Positions 9,551-17,868 of a stretch of DNA of 64,000 nucleotides are shown here, piece by piece. The notes beneath the pieces are model-generated. The model was not told where the DNA came from, did no database searches, and saw only the letters and a program-made list of their open reading frames with translations. Positions within the stretch are counted from its first letter, which is position 1. Every line of letters begins with the position of its first letter. The position numbers and the translations under genes are program-made. The DNA comes from Sphingomonas sp. LR60 (lineage in GTDB: Bacteria > Pseudomonadota > Alphaproteobacteria > Sphingomonadales > Sphingomonadaceae), in contig NZ_JASPFK010000001.1 in NCBI RefSeq assembly GCF_036855935.1, forward strand, positions 1,089,501-1,153,500, in the 5' to 3' direction.

Positions 9551-9565
9551 ACCTATGCTACAGGT
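9551..9565. promoter_or_regulatory. Predicted GntR-family operator (site 2)
   Basis: Inverted repeat ACCT-ATGCTAC-AGGT, extended by A and T to AACCT/AGGTT arms, 62 bp before the esterase start. It matches site 1 at 11 of 15 positions, including the whole right half ACAGGT. Its position just upstream of the esterase gene suggests that this enzyme belongs to the same regulon as the divergent operons. Confidence 0.6.
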
Positions 9566-9627
9566 TCTTGCGCGGTCAATTACAGCGGCCCACACACCGT
9601 GGGGCGGCCAGCGCAGAAGGAACATCG

Positions 9628-11598
9628 GTGACGATCATGAGGCTTGGCTGGACGGCCCTCGCCGCGGCGGGAATATTGACCGTTACTGTATCCGCCGTGG
9701 CCACCGCGAAGGCACCGTCAGCGGCAGACACGCCTGCTCCCTCGCTCCTCGCCCACATCTTCGGCGACCATGGCGTGTTGCAGCGCGACCGTCCCATCCC
9801 AGTATGGGGCCACGCCGCTCCGCGCGCCGACGTCTCGGTCACGCTTGCCGGCCGAACTGTGGCGGTTCGCGCTGATGTCGGCGGTCGATGGAGCACCACC
9901 TTGCCGGCCCTGCCGGCGGGCGGTCCCTACACGCTCACTGTCCAATCGGGCCGCACGCACCAGACCCTCACCGACATGCTCGTCGGCGACGTCTATCTGT
10001 GCGGCGGCCAGTCCAACATGGAGTTTCCCGCGCGGCGCGCCACGGGCGCATGGGGTGGGGTCATCCCGCGGGCCATGCCGTCGCTGCGCTTCGCCCATGT
10101 CGAACGTGACAGCCGGCCCGCCGCGCTGCGTGATTTCGCCAAGCCGGTGGCGTGGAAGATCGTCGATCCCCAGTCGGTGGGCGATGCCTCGGCCGTCTGC
10201 TTCCACATGGCGGCGACGCTGCAGCGCCACCTCGACATCCCCATCGGCTTCATCGAATCCTTCTGGGGCGGAACCACGATCGAGAACTGGATCGCCGCGC
10301 CGGTGCTCGGCACCATGGCCGCCTATCGCCCCCGACTGTCAGCACTAGACCGCATGGCGCGCGATACCGATGCCGGTTTGCGAGCACAGGATGACCGCGA
10401 CGATGGCTGGTGGCTAGCCCATTACTCGGCATGGAACGCGGAACGGGCATGGCGGGGCGTCGACGTCGACGCGTCGGCCTGGTCGATCGCCCGATCGAAT
10501 GTGGCGGAGACGCCGGCCACCGCGCCGCTGACCGTCGGCTGGTACCGCCAGATCGTCGATCTGTCAGCCGATCAGGCCGCCACCGCCAATCGCATCGGAC
10601 TGGGCACGATCGACCGGCACGACAGTGTCTGGATCAACGGGCACTGGATAGGCGCGAACGATGCCGACTGGTTCTGGCGCGACTATCCGCTGCGGCCCGG
10701 CGTCGTCCATACCGGACGCAACGTCATTGCCATCCGCGTGCTGGGTCGTGCCGGCCTGACCGGCGATTCGGCGCAGCGGGCGATCGTGCTGAACGACGGC
10801 ACGCGCGTGCCGCTGGCCGATCGCTGGTCCTACCGCCGCGGCGGTGCGGTGCCCGACGGCGCGCCGCCGATCGCGGCGTGGCAGGTGCCTAACAGCGTGT
10901 CGACCTTGTACAACGGCATGATCGCACCGCTGGGCGGCTACGGCTTGCGGCTTATCGCCTGGTATCAGGGAGAGGCGAACGTCGGCGATCCCGCGGGCTA
11001 TGCCCGGCTACTGCCGATGCTGATGACGGATTGGCGCAGCCAATTCGGCCAGCCGGCGCTGCCGTTCATGGTCGCGCAGATCGCCGCCTTCGGCCCGCCG
11101 CTGATCCGCCCGGGCGATGCGCCGCGGGCCGCCTTGCGCGACGTGCAGGCGCGGGTGGTGCGCGCCGATCCTGCCGCCGGCCTCGCCGTCACCATCGACG
11201 TCAGCGATCGCTTTGACGTTCATGCGCCGCAGAAACGGCTGGTCGGCGAACGGCTGGCGCGTGCGGCTCGCGCCGTCGCCTATGGCGAGGCGATCACGGA
11301 CGGCGGGCCGCAGGTTAGCGGCGTGGCGCGCGATGGCGACGACCTGGTCGTGACCTTCGACCGCGCCGAACGTGGCCTCTTCACCTATAGCAGCGATGTC
11401 GCAATCGGCTTCGAATCCTGCGCAGGCACCGACTGCCGCTATGTAGCGGGGCAGGTCGAAGGACGTACCGTCCGCCTTCGCGGCGGCAACCGGCCCGGCG
11501 CGAACCGCGTCCGCTACGGCTGGGCGGATGCGCCGTTCGTCAACCTCTACGGCATCGACGACCTGCCCGCGGTGCCGTTCGCCAGCGACATTCGCTGA
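9628..11598 (+). CDS. Sialate O-acetylesterase-like secreted carbohydrate esterase
   Basis: A 656-residue SGNH/GDSL-type esterase of the sialate O-acetylesterase family, which removes acetyl groups from sugars. The GTG at 9628 has AGAAGG 7 bp upstream; it is followed by a hydrophobic signal peptide (about residues 5-27). The nucleophile block GGQSNMEF gives S129, and the late DVHAPQK block supplies the Asp/His pair. A jelly-roll insert (NRIGLGTIDRHDSVWING) lies between them, as in other members. The protein is probably periplasmic. It is in the predicted regulon (site 2) and faces the sulfatase gene convergently, so it likely removes substituents from the same polysaccharide. Confidence 0.85.
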   Translation: MTIMRLGWTALAAAGILTVTVSAVATAKAPSAADTPAPSLLAHIFGDHGVLQRDRPIPVWGHAAPRADVSVTLAGRTVAVRADVGGRWSTTLPALPAGGPYTLTVQSGRTHQTLTDMLVGDVYLCGGQSNMEFPARRATGAWGGVIPRAMPSLRFAHVERDSRPAALRDFAKPVAWKIVDPQSVGDASAVCFHMAATLQRHLDIPIGFIESFWGGTTIENWIAAPVLGTMAAYRPRLSALDRMARDTDAGLRAQDDRDDGWWLAHYSAWNAERAWRGVDVDASAWSIARSNVAETPATAPLTVGWYRQIVDLSADQAATANRIGLGTIDRHDSVWINGHWIGANDADWFWRDYPLRPGVVHTGRNVIAIRVLGRAGLTGDSAQRAIVLNDGTRVPLADRWSYRRGGAVPDGAPPIAAWQVPNSVSTLYNGMIAPLGGYGLRLIAWYQGEANVGDPAGYARLLPMLMTDWRSQFGQPALPFMVAQIAAFGPPLIRPGDAPRAALRDVQARVVRADPAAGLAVTIDVSDRFDVHAPQKRLVGERLARAARAVAYGEAITDGGPQVSGVARDGDDLVVTFDRAERGLFTYSSDVAIGFESCAGTDCRYVAGQVEGRTVRLRGGNRPGANRVRYGWADAPFVNLYGIDDLPAVPFASDIR

Positions 11599-11639
11599 CA
11601 AACCATCACCGCATCCGCCTCATCGCCGCCGCGTGCCCG

Positions 11640-11800
11640 GCGATGAGGCGCCGGGTCGAGGCGTCGATATCGAAGACGCAGGAACAGCCCAACCGCGATC
11701 ATCATCACCGCCCGACGTCCCAGCACATCGGCCAGGCGTCCGGTGCCGAGCGCTCCGGCCGCCTTGAGTGCCGGCGCGTTGCCGAGCGACGGTGATTGTC
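11640..11800 (-). pseudogene. Fragment of an MFS transporter
   Basis: On the minus strand this stretch translates as GALGTGRLADVLGRR followed by AVMMIAVGLF, the conserved loop between membrane segments 2 and 3 of major-facilitator sugar transporters. No frame continues far enough on either side to encode the remaining membrane segments, so this is a short remnant between the esterase and the sulfatase. It suggests a sugar or organic-acid importer was once part of the locus. Confidence 0.5.
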
Positions 11801-11852
11801 CCGATGCGATCGCCGCCGACGGGGAACGCGATCCGGCGTCCGCGACTCCCGT

Positions 11853-13685
11853 CTACCGGTCCGGCTCGCGGATCAGCCGGATCGCCTTCACGTCGCCCAC
11901 CTGACCCGCGGGCAGGCCGACCGAGTGGAGCGACAGCCAGGCGGTGGCCGTCGGCAGGTCGAGATATCCCAGCTCGCCTCGAGCCCAGCGCCGTTCGGGC
12001 ACCTCGTCGGTGGGATAGGTGCGCCGACCCCATGACGCCGTAGACGGAGGTGCCAGCGGCAGTATCGCGGATGCGCTCGCATTGGCGAACGAGGCGACCA
12101 TGCGCGGTCCCGTCGTACCGCCGGCGGTCGCATAGCTGACGCTCACCCGGTACCGGCCCGGCCTGCTCACCCGGACCAGCCAACGCATCGAGGCCGATGT
12201 GTCGGTCCAGCGATCGACCCAGTCGTGCGCCCATCCCCAATCGCCATGATAGTGGATGCCGCTGCCGTACAGGCTCGCCTCGTTGGCGGGCAGCTCGGTC
12301 ATTTCGTGGCCCGGCAGCCCTAGTTGCACCGGCTGCACGGCGCTCGCCCCCGACGATGCGTCGGCGTACCAGGCGAGATAGGCCGCCTTCATCGCGGCGA
12401 GGCGCGCCGGATCCTTGCTGGAGGCGTTTAGCGCCTGCGACGGATCGGCGATGACGTCGTACAAGGCCCAGCCCGCATCGGGCGTGAAGGTCGCAAGCCA
12501 GCGCCCCTGCCGAACCGCGCCGGGCGAGCTCTGGATGGCGACCTCGTCCGGTCGCCGCGTGTTGCGTAGCTGATGCGTGAACAGATACCGCGTGTCCCAA
12601 TCGCCACCGGCCGATCTTCCCGTCAACATGGGGACGAGCGACTTGCCGTCGATGGCGGGGCCAGGCGGCGGGGTAATACCCGCCAGTTCCATCAGCGTCG
12701 GATAGATGTCGATGTGCTGGGCGGGCGTAGCGATCCTAGTGCCGCCGGCCAGGTGCCCCGGCCAGCACATAACGAACGGCACCCTCGTGCCGCCCTCGTC
12801 GACGCTTCCCTTCGATCCCGTCAGCCCGGCATTGTAGCGTTGTTTCTTGTCGGGATAGACGGGTCCATTATCCGACAGATACACGACGATCGTGTCGTCC
12901 TGCTGCCCCTTCGCGCGGACGGCGTTCAGGATGCGCCCGACATTGTGATCGAAATCCTCGACGAGGGCGTAGATCGACGCGGTGGCGTCGTCCAACCCCG
13001 CCGTCTTGTATCGCCCCAGCAAGTTTGGCTTGGCCTCGTAGGGCGAGTGGGGCGCCGGCAGCGGCACATAGAGGAAGTACGGCTTGTCGCCGCTTTGCTC
13101 GACGTAGCGCACTGCGCGATCGGCGAGGATGTCAGTCAAATACCCCCGTGCGACATAGCGCCGCTCGCCCCGGACGAGCGCCGGGTTCCAGTAATTGAGG
13201 TGGCCATCGACAAAGCCGTCGAACGTCTGGAAACCCTGGCCAACCGGATCCGACGGGAAATGCGCGCCATTGTGCCATTTGCCGAACGCCGCCGTCGCAT
13301 AGCCGTTCGCCGCAAACGCTTCCGCCATCGTGACCTCGGACGGCCGCATGGCCTCGCCACCGCGCGTCACGCTCCACACACCGGTCCGCAACGATGCCCG
13401 CCCGGTCAGGATACTGGCGCGACTGGGCGCACACACGGGACTGACGTGGAATTGGTCCAGCGTCACGCCGCGCCGGCTGAGCGCATCGAGTACCGGCGTG
13501 CGGATGGCCTTGTTGCCGTTGAAGCCAACATCGCCGAACCCCTGATCATCGGCGACGATCAGGATGACGTTGGGGCGCCGCGCCTCTTTAGCTTTCGCGG
13601 CCAGATCAGGCCGCGCGACGACGTGCGGCACGGTCCCGACCTGCACGATTAGCGACGCCGACGCTAAGGCAAGCCACGATCGCAT
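11853..13685 (-). CDS. Formylglycine-dependent sulfatase (exported)
   Basis: A 610-residue sulfatase. The ATG at 13685 is preferred over the open-frame start at 13751, because it begins a signal peptide (MRSWLALASASLIV) and follows AAAGGGCGAG. The metal-binding DDQG is at residues 46-49 and the sulfatase signature is CAPSR at 85-89, with C85 the residue converted to formylglycine. Later conserved blocks SDNGP and GTRVP are present. The C-terminal 150 residues form an extra beta-rich domain of unknown role. The gene lies 135 bp downstream of its predicted maturase on the same strand, so substrate release and enzyme activation are probably co-expressed. Confidence 0.9.
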   Translation of the reverse strand: MRSWLALASASLIVQVGTVPHVVARPDLAAKAKEARRPNVILIVADDQGFGDVGFNGNKAIRTPVLDALSRRGVTLDQFHVSPVCAPSRASILTGRASLRTGVWSVTRGGEAMRPSEVTMAEAFAANGYATAAFGKWHNGAHFPSDPVGQGFQTFDGFVDGHLNYWNPALVRGERRYVARGYLTDILADRAVRYVEQSGDKPYFLYVPLPAPHSPYEAKPNLLGRYKTAGLDDATASIYALVEDFDHNVGRILNAVRAKGQQDDTIVVYLSDNGPVYPDKKQRYNAGLTGSKGSVDEGGTRVPFVMCWPGHLAGGTRIATPAQHIDIYPTLMELAGITPPPGPAIDGKSLVPMLTGRSAGGDWDTRYLFTHQLRNTRRPDEVAIQSSPGAVRQGRWLATFTPDAGWALYDVIADPSQALNASSKDPARLAAMKAAYLAWYADASSGASAVQPVQLGLPGHEMTELPANEASLYGSGIHYHGDWGWAHDWVDRWTDTSASMRWLVRVSRPGRYRVSVSYATAGGTTGPRMVASFANASASAILPLAPPSTASWGRRTYPTDEVPERRWARGELGYLDLPTATAWLSLHSVGLPAGQVGDVKAIRLIREPDR

Positions 13686-13820
13686 TTTTCTCGCCCTTTC
13701 ATGATGTAGCTCGGCCCTCGTCTGGTGCAGCCTAGAGCGATCCCCCACCATCGCAACGCCGATCGGCTAATATGGGCAGAACTTAGTGCTGATCTATACC
13801 GGGTTCGTTGCTCGCGACGG

Positions 13821-14734
13821 TCAGACGCGAACGACGCAGCGAAAGCCGATGTGCCCAGTCGAGGTGTCGATCGTCTGCGCCTGGCGCGCGGCCGGCCTGT
13901 AGCGCTGGCAATAGGTGGCGGCGCAAAGATGCGATCCGCCCTTCAGCACCTTGCGACCCAGCAGGGAGCTGCCGTCGCGATCCACGCTGTCGCGCTCGCG
14001 ACCACGCCGCGGGTCGGTGGGCAGGCCGCAGCATCCCTTGGCCCTGCGCCGCCCGCTTGGGGTCGGCCGTACCAGTCGGCTGTCCACTCCCACACGTTGC
14101 CGATCATGTCGTGGAGGCCATAGCCGTTGGCGGGAAAGGCCTTAACCGGCGACGTCCGTTCATAGCCGTCGAGGAGCTGGTTCGCGAATGGAAACAGGCC
14201 TTGCCAATAGTTCGCCATCATCACGCCGTCGGGCGCCAGCGTATCGCCCCATGCATAATCCGCGTCCTCGAGCCCGCCACGGGCGGCATATTCCCATTCC
14301 GCTTCGGTCGGCAGCTCTTTGCCGGCCCATCGGGCGTAGGCGAGGGCATCGGCAAACGCGACATGTACGACGGGATGGTCGCCCAGGTCCTCGATCCCGC
14401 TGTCCGGTCCCGTCGGATGCCGCCAGTCGGCGCCGGTAACGAAATGCCACCACAGCGAGGGATCGTCGGTAGGCACGGGTGCATCGGTCCGCTGAAATAC
14501 CAACGATCCCGCATCGATCGGTTTGCTGTTGAATGCTGGGCAGTGGGTCACGTCCGGCGCAAGCTCCGCCATCGTCACGTGCCCCGTTGCGCTGACGAAG
14601 CGGGCAAACGCTTCGTTGGTTACAGGCACCTCGTCTATCCAAAACTCTTCGACTTGGGCTTCATGGACCGGTGCCTCTTCAGGATAGAAGCGGTCCGATC
14701 CCATCTTGAAGCTTCGTGTCGGTAATCTCCTCAT
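13821..14734 (-). CDS. Formylglycine-generating enzyme (sulfatase maturase), frameshifted
   Basis: FGE/SUMF1-type enzyme that oxidises the sulfatase cysteine to formylglycine. It begins [16 protein letters not shown] and continues through [27 protein letters not shown] and [14 protein letters not shown], all FGE landmarks. The C-terminal part, [16 protein letters not shown] to [14 protein letters not shown] with the catalytic cysteine pair (C-x4-C), is in another frame. The frame changes at about 14045-14065, where one base appears missing from a G run. With one added base the protein would have about 305 residues, normal for the family. The ATG at 14734 sits directly after AAGGGG; an earlier ATG at 14782 is possible. 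Probably functional if the indel is a sequencing error. Confidence 0.8.
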
Positions 14735-14782
14735 CCCCTTATGAGAGGGGATTTGATTCGAGAGCTGGGAAGACCTATGCAT

Positions 14783-15180
14783 CTTGCTTGTTTAATCGGC
14801 ACCACCAATTTCCGATACCGTTAACGCCAGCAACCTTTCTCGCTGGCTGACACACTGGCAAGCGAACACTCCAGATCACCGCGAGATGGCGCCATTTCCG
14901 TGTGTCGCCGGTTTTCCCGGTATTTGTTCCCGATTGGCATTCCCAGAGTGTTTTATCCCACGGTTTGATGGTGCGATTCTTTCGATGAAATGGAAGGAGT
15001 AGTATGGGACAGGTTCCGCAACCTTTTGCTGGGGAGAAAAGTCGGCAGAGGCGGAGGGTTCCTCCACCTCAATGTCCAGACCTGGTGGATTAGGGATTGG
15101 CCGCTTCGGGGCAGCCGCAAGCTTAAGCTGCCACTCGTTCATGTGGCAGGCCGGGGCCTCGAACGGCTGTCGGTGGTGAT
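14783..15180. other. Non-coding or remnant DNA left of the insertion sequence
   Basis: No convincing gene. One short reading frame at 15004-15093 on the plus strand (29 codons, MGQVPQPFAGEK) has a good ribosome-binding site (GGAAGGAG) 5 bp before its ATG, but ends quickly. It might be the 5' end of a gene truncated by accessory DNA. Longer frames on either strand here have no recognisable domain. Confidence 0.35.
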
Positions 15181-15249
15181 GGGGTGGACGCCCCCGACGG
15201 CATCGATGTGCCAGAGTGGAGGTGTTGAACACCACTGAGGGAGGCGTCC

Positions 15250-16284
15250 GTGTCAGAGGTTACCACGATCGGGTTGGATATCGCCAAGCATGTTTTTCAC
15301 GCGCACGGCGCTGATGAGCGCGGCGTAATGGTGTTCAGTCGCAAGCTGACCCGCGGCAAGCTGCTGGATTTCTTCGCCAAGCATCCGCGCTGCGTGGTGG
15401 CACTGGAGGCATGCGGCGGTGCGCATCACTGGGCTCGCGAGCTCCAGGCGATGGGCCATGAGGTCCGGCTGATTCCGCCGGCTTACGTGAAGCCATTCGT
15501 AAAGCGGCACAAAAACGATGCGGTGGATGCCGAAGCGATCTGCGAGGCAGCACAACGACCGAGCATGCGGTTTGTGGCGGTGAAGAGCGAGGAGCAGCAG
15601 GCCGCGGCGCTGGTGTTTCGCACGCGCGATCTGGTCGTGAAGCAGCGGACCCAGATCGCCAATGCGATCCGTGGGCACCTGGCGGAATATGGCTGGGTCG
15701 CACCCAAGGGTGCCGCTCACCTCGCTGTGCTGGCAGACCTGCTCGAAGACGGCGAGATCGGGGAAACGCTGCCGGAGGCGGCGCGGCCGATGTTCGCCAT
15801 GATGGTCGACATGCTGGCGGTGCTCGACAGGCGGATCGCCGAGCTGGACAAGGAGATCACGCGTCGCGCTCGCGAGGATGAGGTCGCACGCCGGTTGATG
15901 ACCATCCCCGGCATTGGTCCGATCACCGCCACGGCCATTGCGGCGATCGCTCCACCGGCAGAGACGTTCGCCAAGGGCCGCGACTTCGCCGCTTGGCTGG
16001 GGTTGGTGCCGAAACAAGCGTCCACCGGCGGCAAGCAGAAGCTTGGCGCGATCTCGCGAATGGGCGAGCGAACGCTGAGGCGCCTGCTGATCATCGGCGC
16101 CAGCGCGGTCGTGCTCCAGGTGAGCAAGCGCGGGGCGCCGGCCGGCTCATGGCTCGAGGGCATGCTGGCCAGGAAGCCACGAATGCTGGTGACGGTCGCG
16201 CTCGCCAACAAGATGGCCCGCACCGTCTGGGCGTTGCTGGTCAGGCAAGAGGATTACAGAGCTCCGGTCGCAGTCGCGGCGTAA
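15250..16284 (+). CDS. IS110-family DEDD transposase
   Basis: A 344-residue transposase. The N-terminal RuvC-like domain shows the DEDD residues: D in IGLDIAK, E in VALEACG, and the Asp pair in KNDAVDAEAI. The C-terminal transposase_20 domain (TIPGIGPITATAIA, then FAAWLGLVPKQASTGGKQ) includes the serine-containing block conserved in this family. Full length with no stops, so probably active. GTG/ATG choice at the start is not critical: the frame begins 5'-GTGTCAGAGG after GAGGGAGGC. Confidence 0.93.
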   Translation: MSEVTTIGLDIAKHVFHAHGADERGVMVFSRKLTRGKLLDFFAKHPRCVVALEACGGAHHWARELQAMGHEVRLIPPAYVKPFVKRHKNDAVDAEAICEAAQRPSMRFVAVKSEEQQAAALVFRTRDLVVKQRTQIANAIRGHLAEYGWVAPKGAAHLAVLADLLEDGEIGETLPEAARPMFAMMVDMLAVLDRRIAELDKEITRRAREDEVARRLMTIPGIGPITATAIAAIAPPAETFAKGRDFAAWLGLVPKQASTGGKQKLGAISRMGERTLRRLLIIGASAVVLQVSKRGAPAGSWLEGMLARKPRMLVTVALANKMARTVWALLVRQEDYRAPVAVAA

Positions 16285-16524
16285 GCCGAGGCGGGCCAGA
16301 GGCGTCGGAGGGCGCGGTCGGTCGAAGGAGGGTATGGCACAAGAGTCGGCGAGACGGGGCCGGAAGAACCAGGGCTTTCCACCGTGCCATGAGCACGCTG
16401 TTGGTGATGTGGTTCCGGTCCGCGAACTCCCATACGGGCCAGCAGCTCAGCGCTGCATCAAAGGCCGGACAGATGGCAGCATCCGACTACGTGTCAGAAC
16501 TTCCAGATACCGCTTGCAACCGAA
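16285..16524 (+). ncRNA. Candidate bridge-RNA region of the IS110-family element
   Basis: The 240 bp between the transposase stop and the right inverted repeat encode no protein. In IS110-family elements the non-coding end flanking the transposase gene specifies a structured bridge RNA that recognises target and donor DNA; in IS1111-type elements it lies on the 3' side. Position and length fit, but no structure or transcript is demonstrated here. Confidence 0.4.
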
Positions 16525-16540
16525 GGGGCGTCCACAGATG

Positions 16541-16950
16541 GAAAGCGGCCAGTCCGCTTACGGGTGCCCACTAGCGCTAAGCTGCCATTTGTTCAGGCTT
16601 CCCTATCGGCAGCTTTGCGCCCTAATCTCGGTCATCCGACCAATCTACCAGCAATCTCGAAACTCGCGATTCATTCAGGAACGGTCGACGGGAGCAACTG
16701 GCGGATTGCCGCACGTTTGGTTTGGAGCAGCGCGAAATAGATAGTCGCCGTTCATTCAGCAGCCGGTCGGAATCGAAGACGCAGACTGGCTCGTGACAAG
16801 CGGAATAGCCATTTCGGCCATCCGAATCCCTTAGCCGATCAATCAACGAGCCGCGACGTGGTCGTCACCAGCCAACCTTTGGCTGCTCGCGCATCGCCAA
16901 CCGCCGAGGTCGGCGGGATGTCGTTTGGGCTCGGTCCGACCCGCCTCGAT
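16541..16950. other. Intergenic stretch between the IS and the defence operon
   Basis: About 410 bp without a supportable gene on either strand. Short frames have no recognisable motif. It contains the likely transcription-termination zone of the defence operon, but no strong hairpin-plus-T-tract was recognised. Confidence 0.5.
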
Positions 16951-17868
16951 TTAGCTGGCGCTCGCGAACCTTTCGCGGTGATGTGCCAAGTAGTCGGATC
17001 CGGGCCATAGGCGTTCGTCTCCGGGCAGGTGCAGCCGACCGTCCGTCGGGAGGAATGTGCGCCTCAGGTGCTCGGGTAGCAAGTTATGGGCGACCAGGAG
17101 GCGGTAATCCTCACCGACCGAAACGAGGTGGCGGTCGAAGAGCCAGTGTGCGGTGCCGCACAGTGCAATGCCGTTCTGGATAACGTCCGGTCCATTCAGG
17201 GCGACAGGCACAATGTGCGCGGCTTGCGCCTCCGCGCGTCCCCCACCGTTGATGATGCGAAGCCCGGTCACGGCGCAGGTGTCGTCGTAGGCGGCCAGGA
17301 CTGCTCCGCGGAAGCTGGCGTCGCGGATGCGCCTGTTGACCAGCAGCTGCGCGACCCGCCGCGCGCGGTCCTCTGGCGCGTCCGCTGCCGCCGCCTCAGC
17401 CGCGAGCGCCGCCTCCGGGGGACCCACATCCAACCTGCGCGAGTTCGCCGGCGCCAGCGTGGCACTCAGCCCCTTCAGACAGATCGCGGCAAAGTCGACG
17501 TCCTCCAGCGGTCTGACGGACCTGCCGCGCAACGCGACCCCCACGCCCGCGCGTTCCGGCAGCACCCGGAGCGGGCCCTCCTCGTAGCGTCCTTCGGTCG
17601 CGAACGGCACCTTCGCATCGAACGGCAGGTAGTCGGCCACTAGCGCGTAGGCGTGAGTGGGGTCGAGCGGATCATCGATGACGTCCACGACACGGGCGAC
17701 GCCGAAGTACGCCTTGGACCCGCCGTTGCGGTAGGGTTCGCGATACACGATCCAGTCGCCTCGCGTCGCGAGCATCACGTCGAGGTAGAGCCGCTTGGGA
17801 AAATGGTACCGCCTGGCGACGTCGTCCCTGTAGGGCGAGCCCACCTTGGCATCGAAGACGGCCTTCAT
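16951..17868 (-). CDS. HNH endonuclease coupled to druE
   Basis: A 305-residue protein starting at ATG 17868, overlapping the druE stop by 4 bp (ATGA), so its translation is coupled to the helicase. The C-terminal third is an HNH_2-type nuclease: CAVTGL, then AAHIVPVAL and NGIALCGTAHWLFDRH, giving the His/Asn/His catalytic set. The N-terminal half (GDWIVYREPYRNGG, YFGVARV, ADYLPF) is a separate beta-rich domain resembling small DNA- or modified-base-reading barrels, though I cannot assign it to a named family. HNH is not one of the four canonical Druantia type II genes; coupling suggests it works with the system. Long upstream extension of the frame to 18354 lies inside druE and is not used. 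Confidence 0.82.
   Translation of the reverse strand: MKAVFDAKVGSPYRDDVARRYHFPKRLYLDVMLATRGDWIVYREPYRNGGSKAYFGVARVVDVIDDPLDPTHAYALVADYLPFDAKVPFATEGRYEEGPLRVLPERAGVGVALRGRSVRPLEDVDFAAICLKGLSATLAPANSRRLDVGPPEAALAAEAAAADAPEDRARRVAQLLVNRRIRDASFRGAVLAAYDDTCAVTGLRIINGGGRAEAQAAHIVPVALNGPDVIQNGIALCGTAHWLFDRHLVSVGEDYRLLVAHNLLPEHLRRTFLPTDGRLHLPGDERLWPGSDYLAHHRERFASAS

Larger units (their letters stand above)
15181..16540 (+). mobile_element. IS110-family (IS1111-like) insertion sequence
   Basis: An intact DEDD transposase gene is flanked by an 11-bp perfect subterminal inverted repeat: GTGGACGCCCC at 15184-15194 and GGGGCGTCCAC at 16525-16535. Subterminal inverted repeats and a long non-coding right end (about 250 bp after the gene) are features of the IS1111 subgroup, which inserts without ordinary target duplications. 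Exact tips are uncertain by several bases. It marks the left side of the accessory region. Confidence 0.75.
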
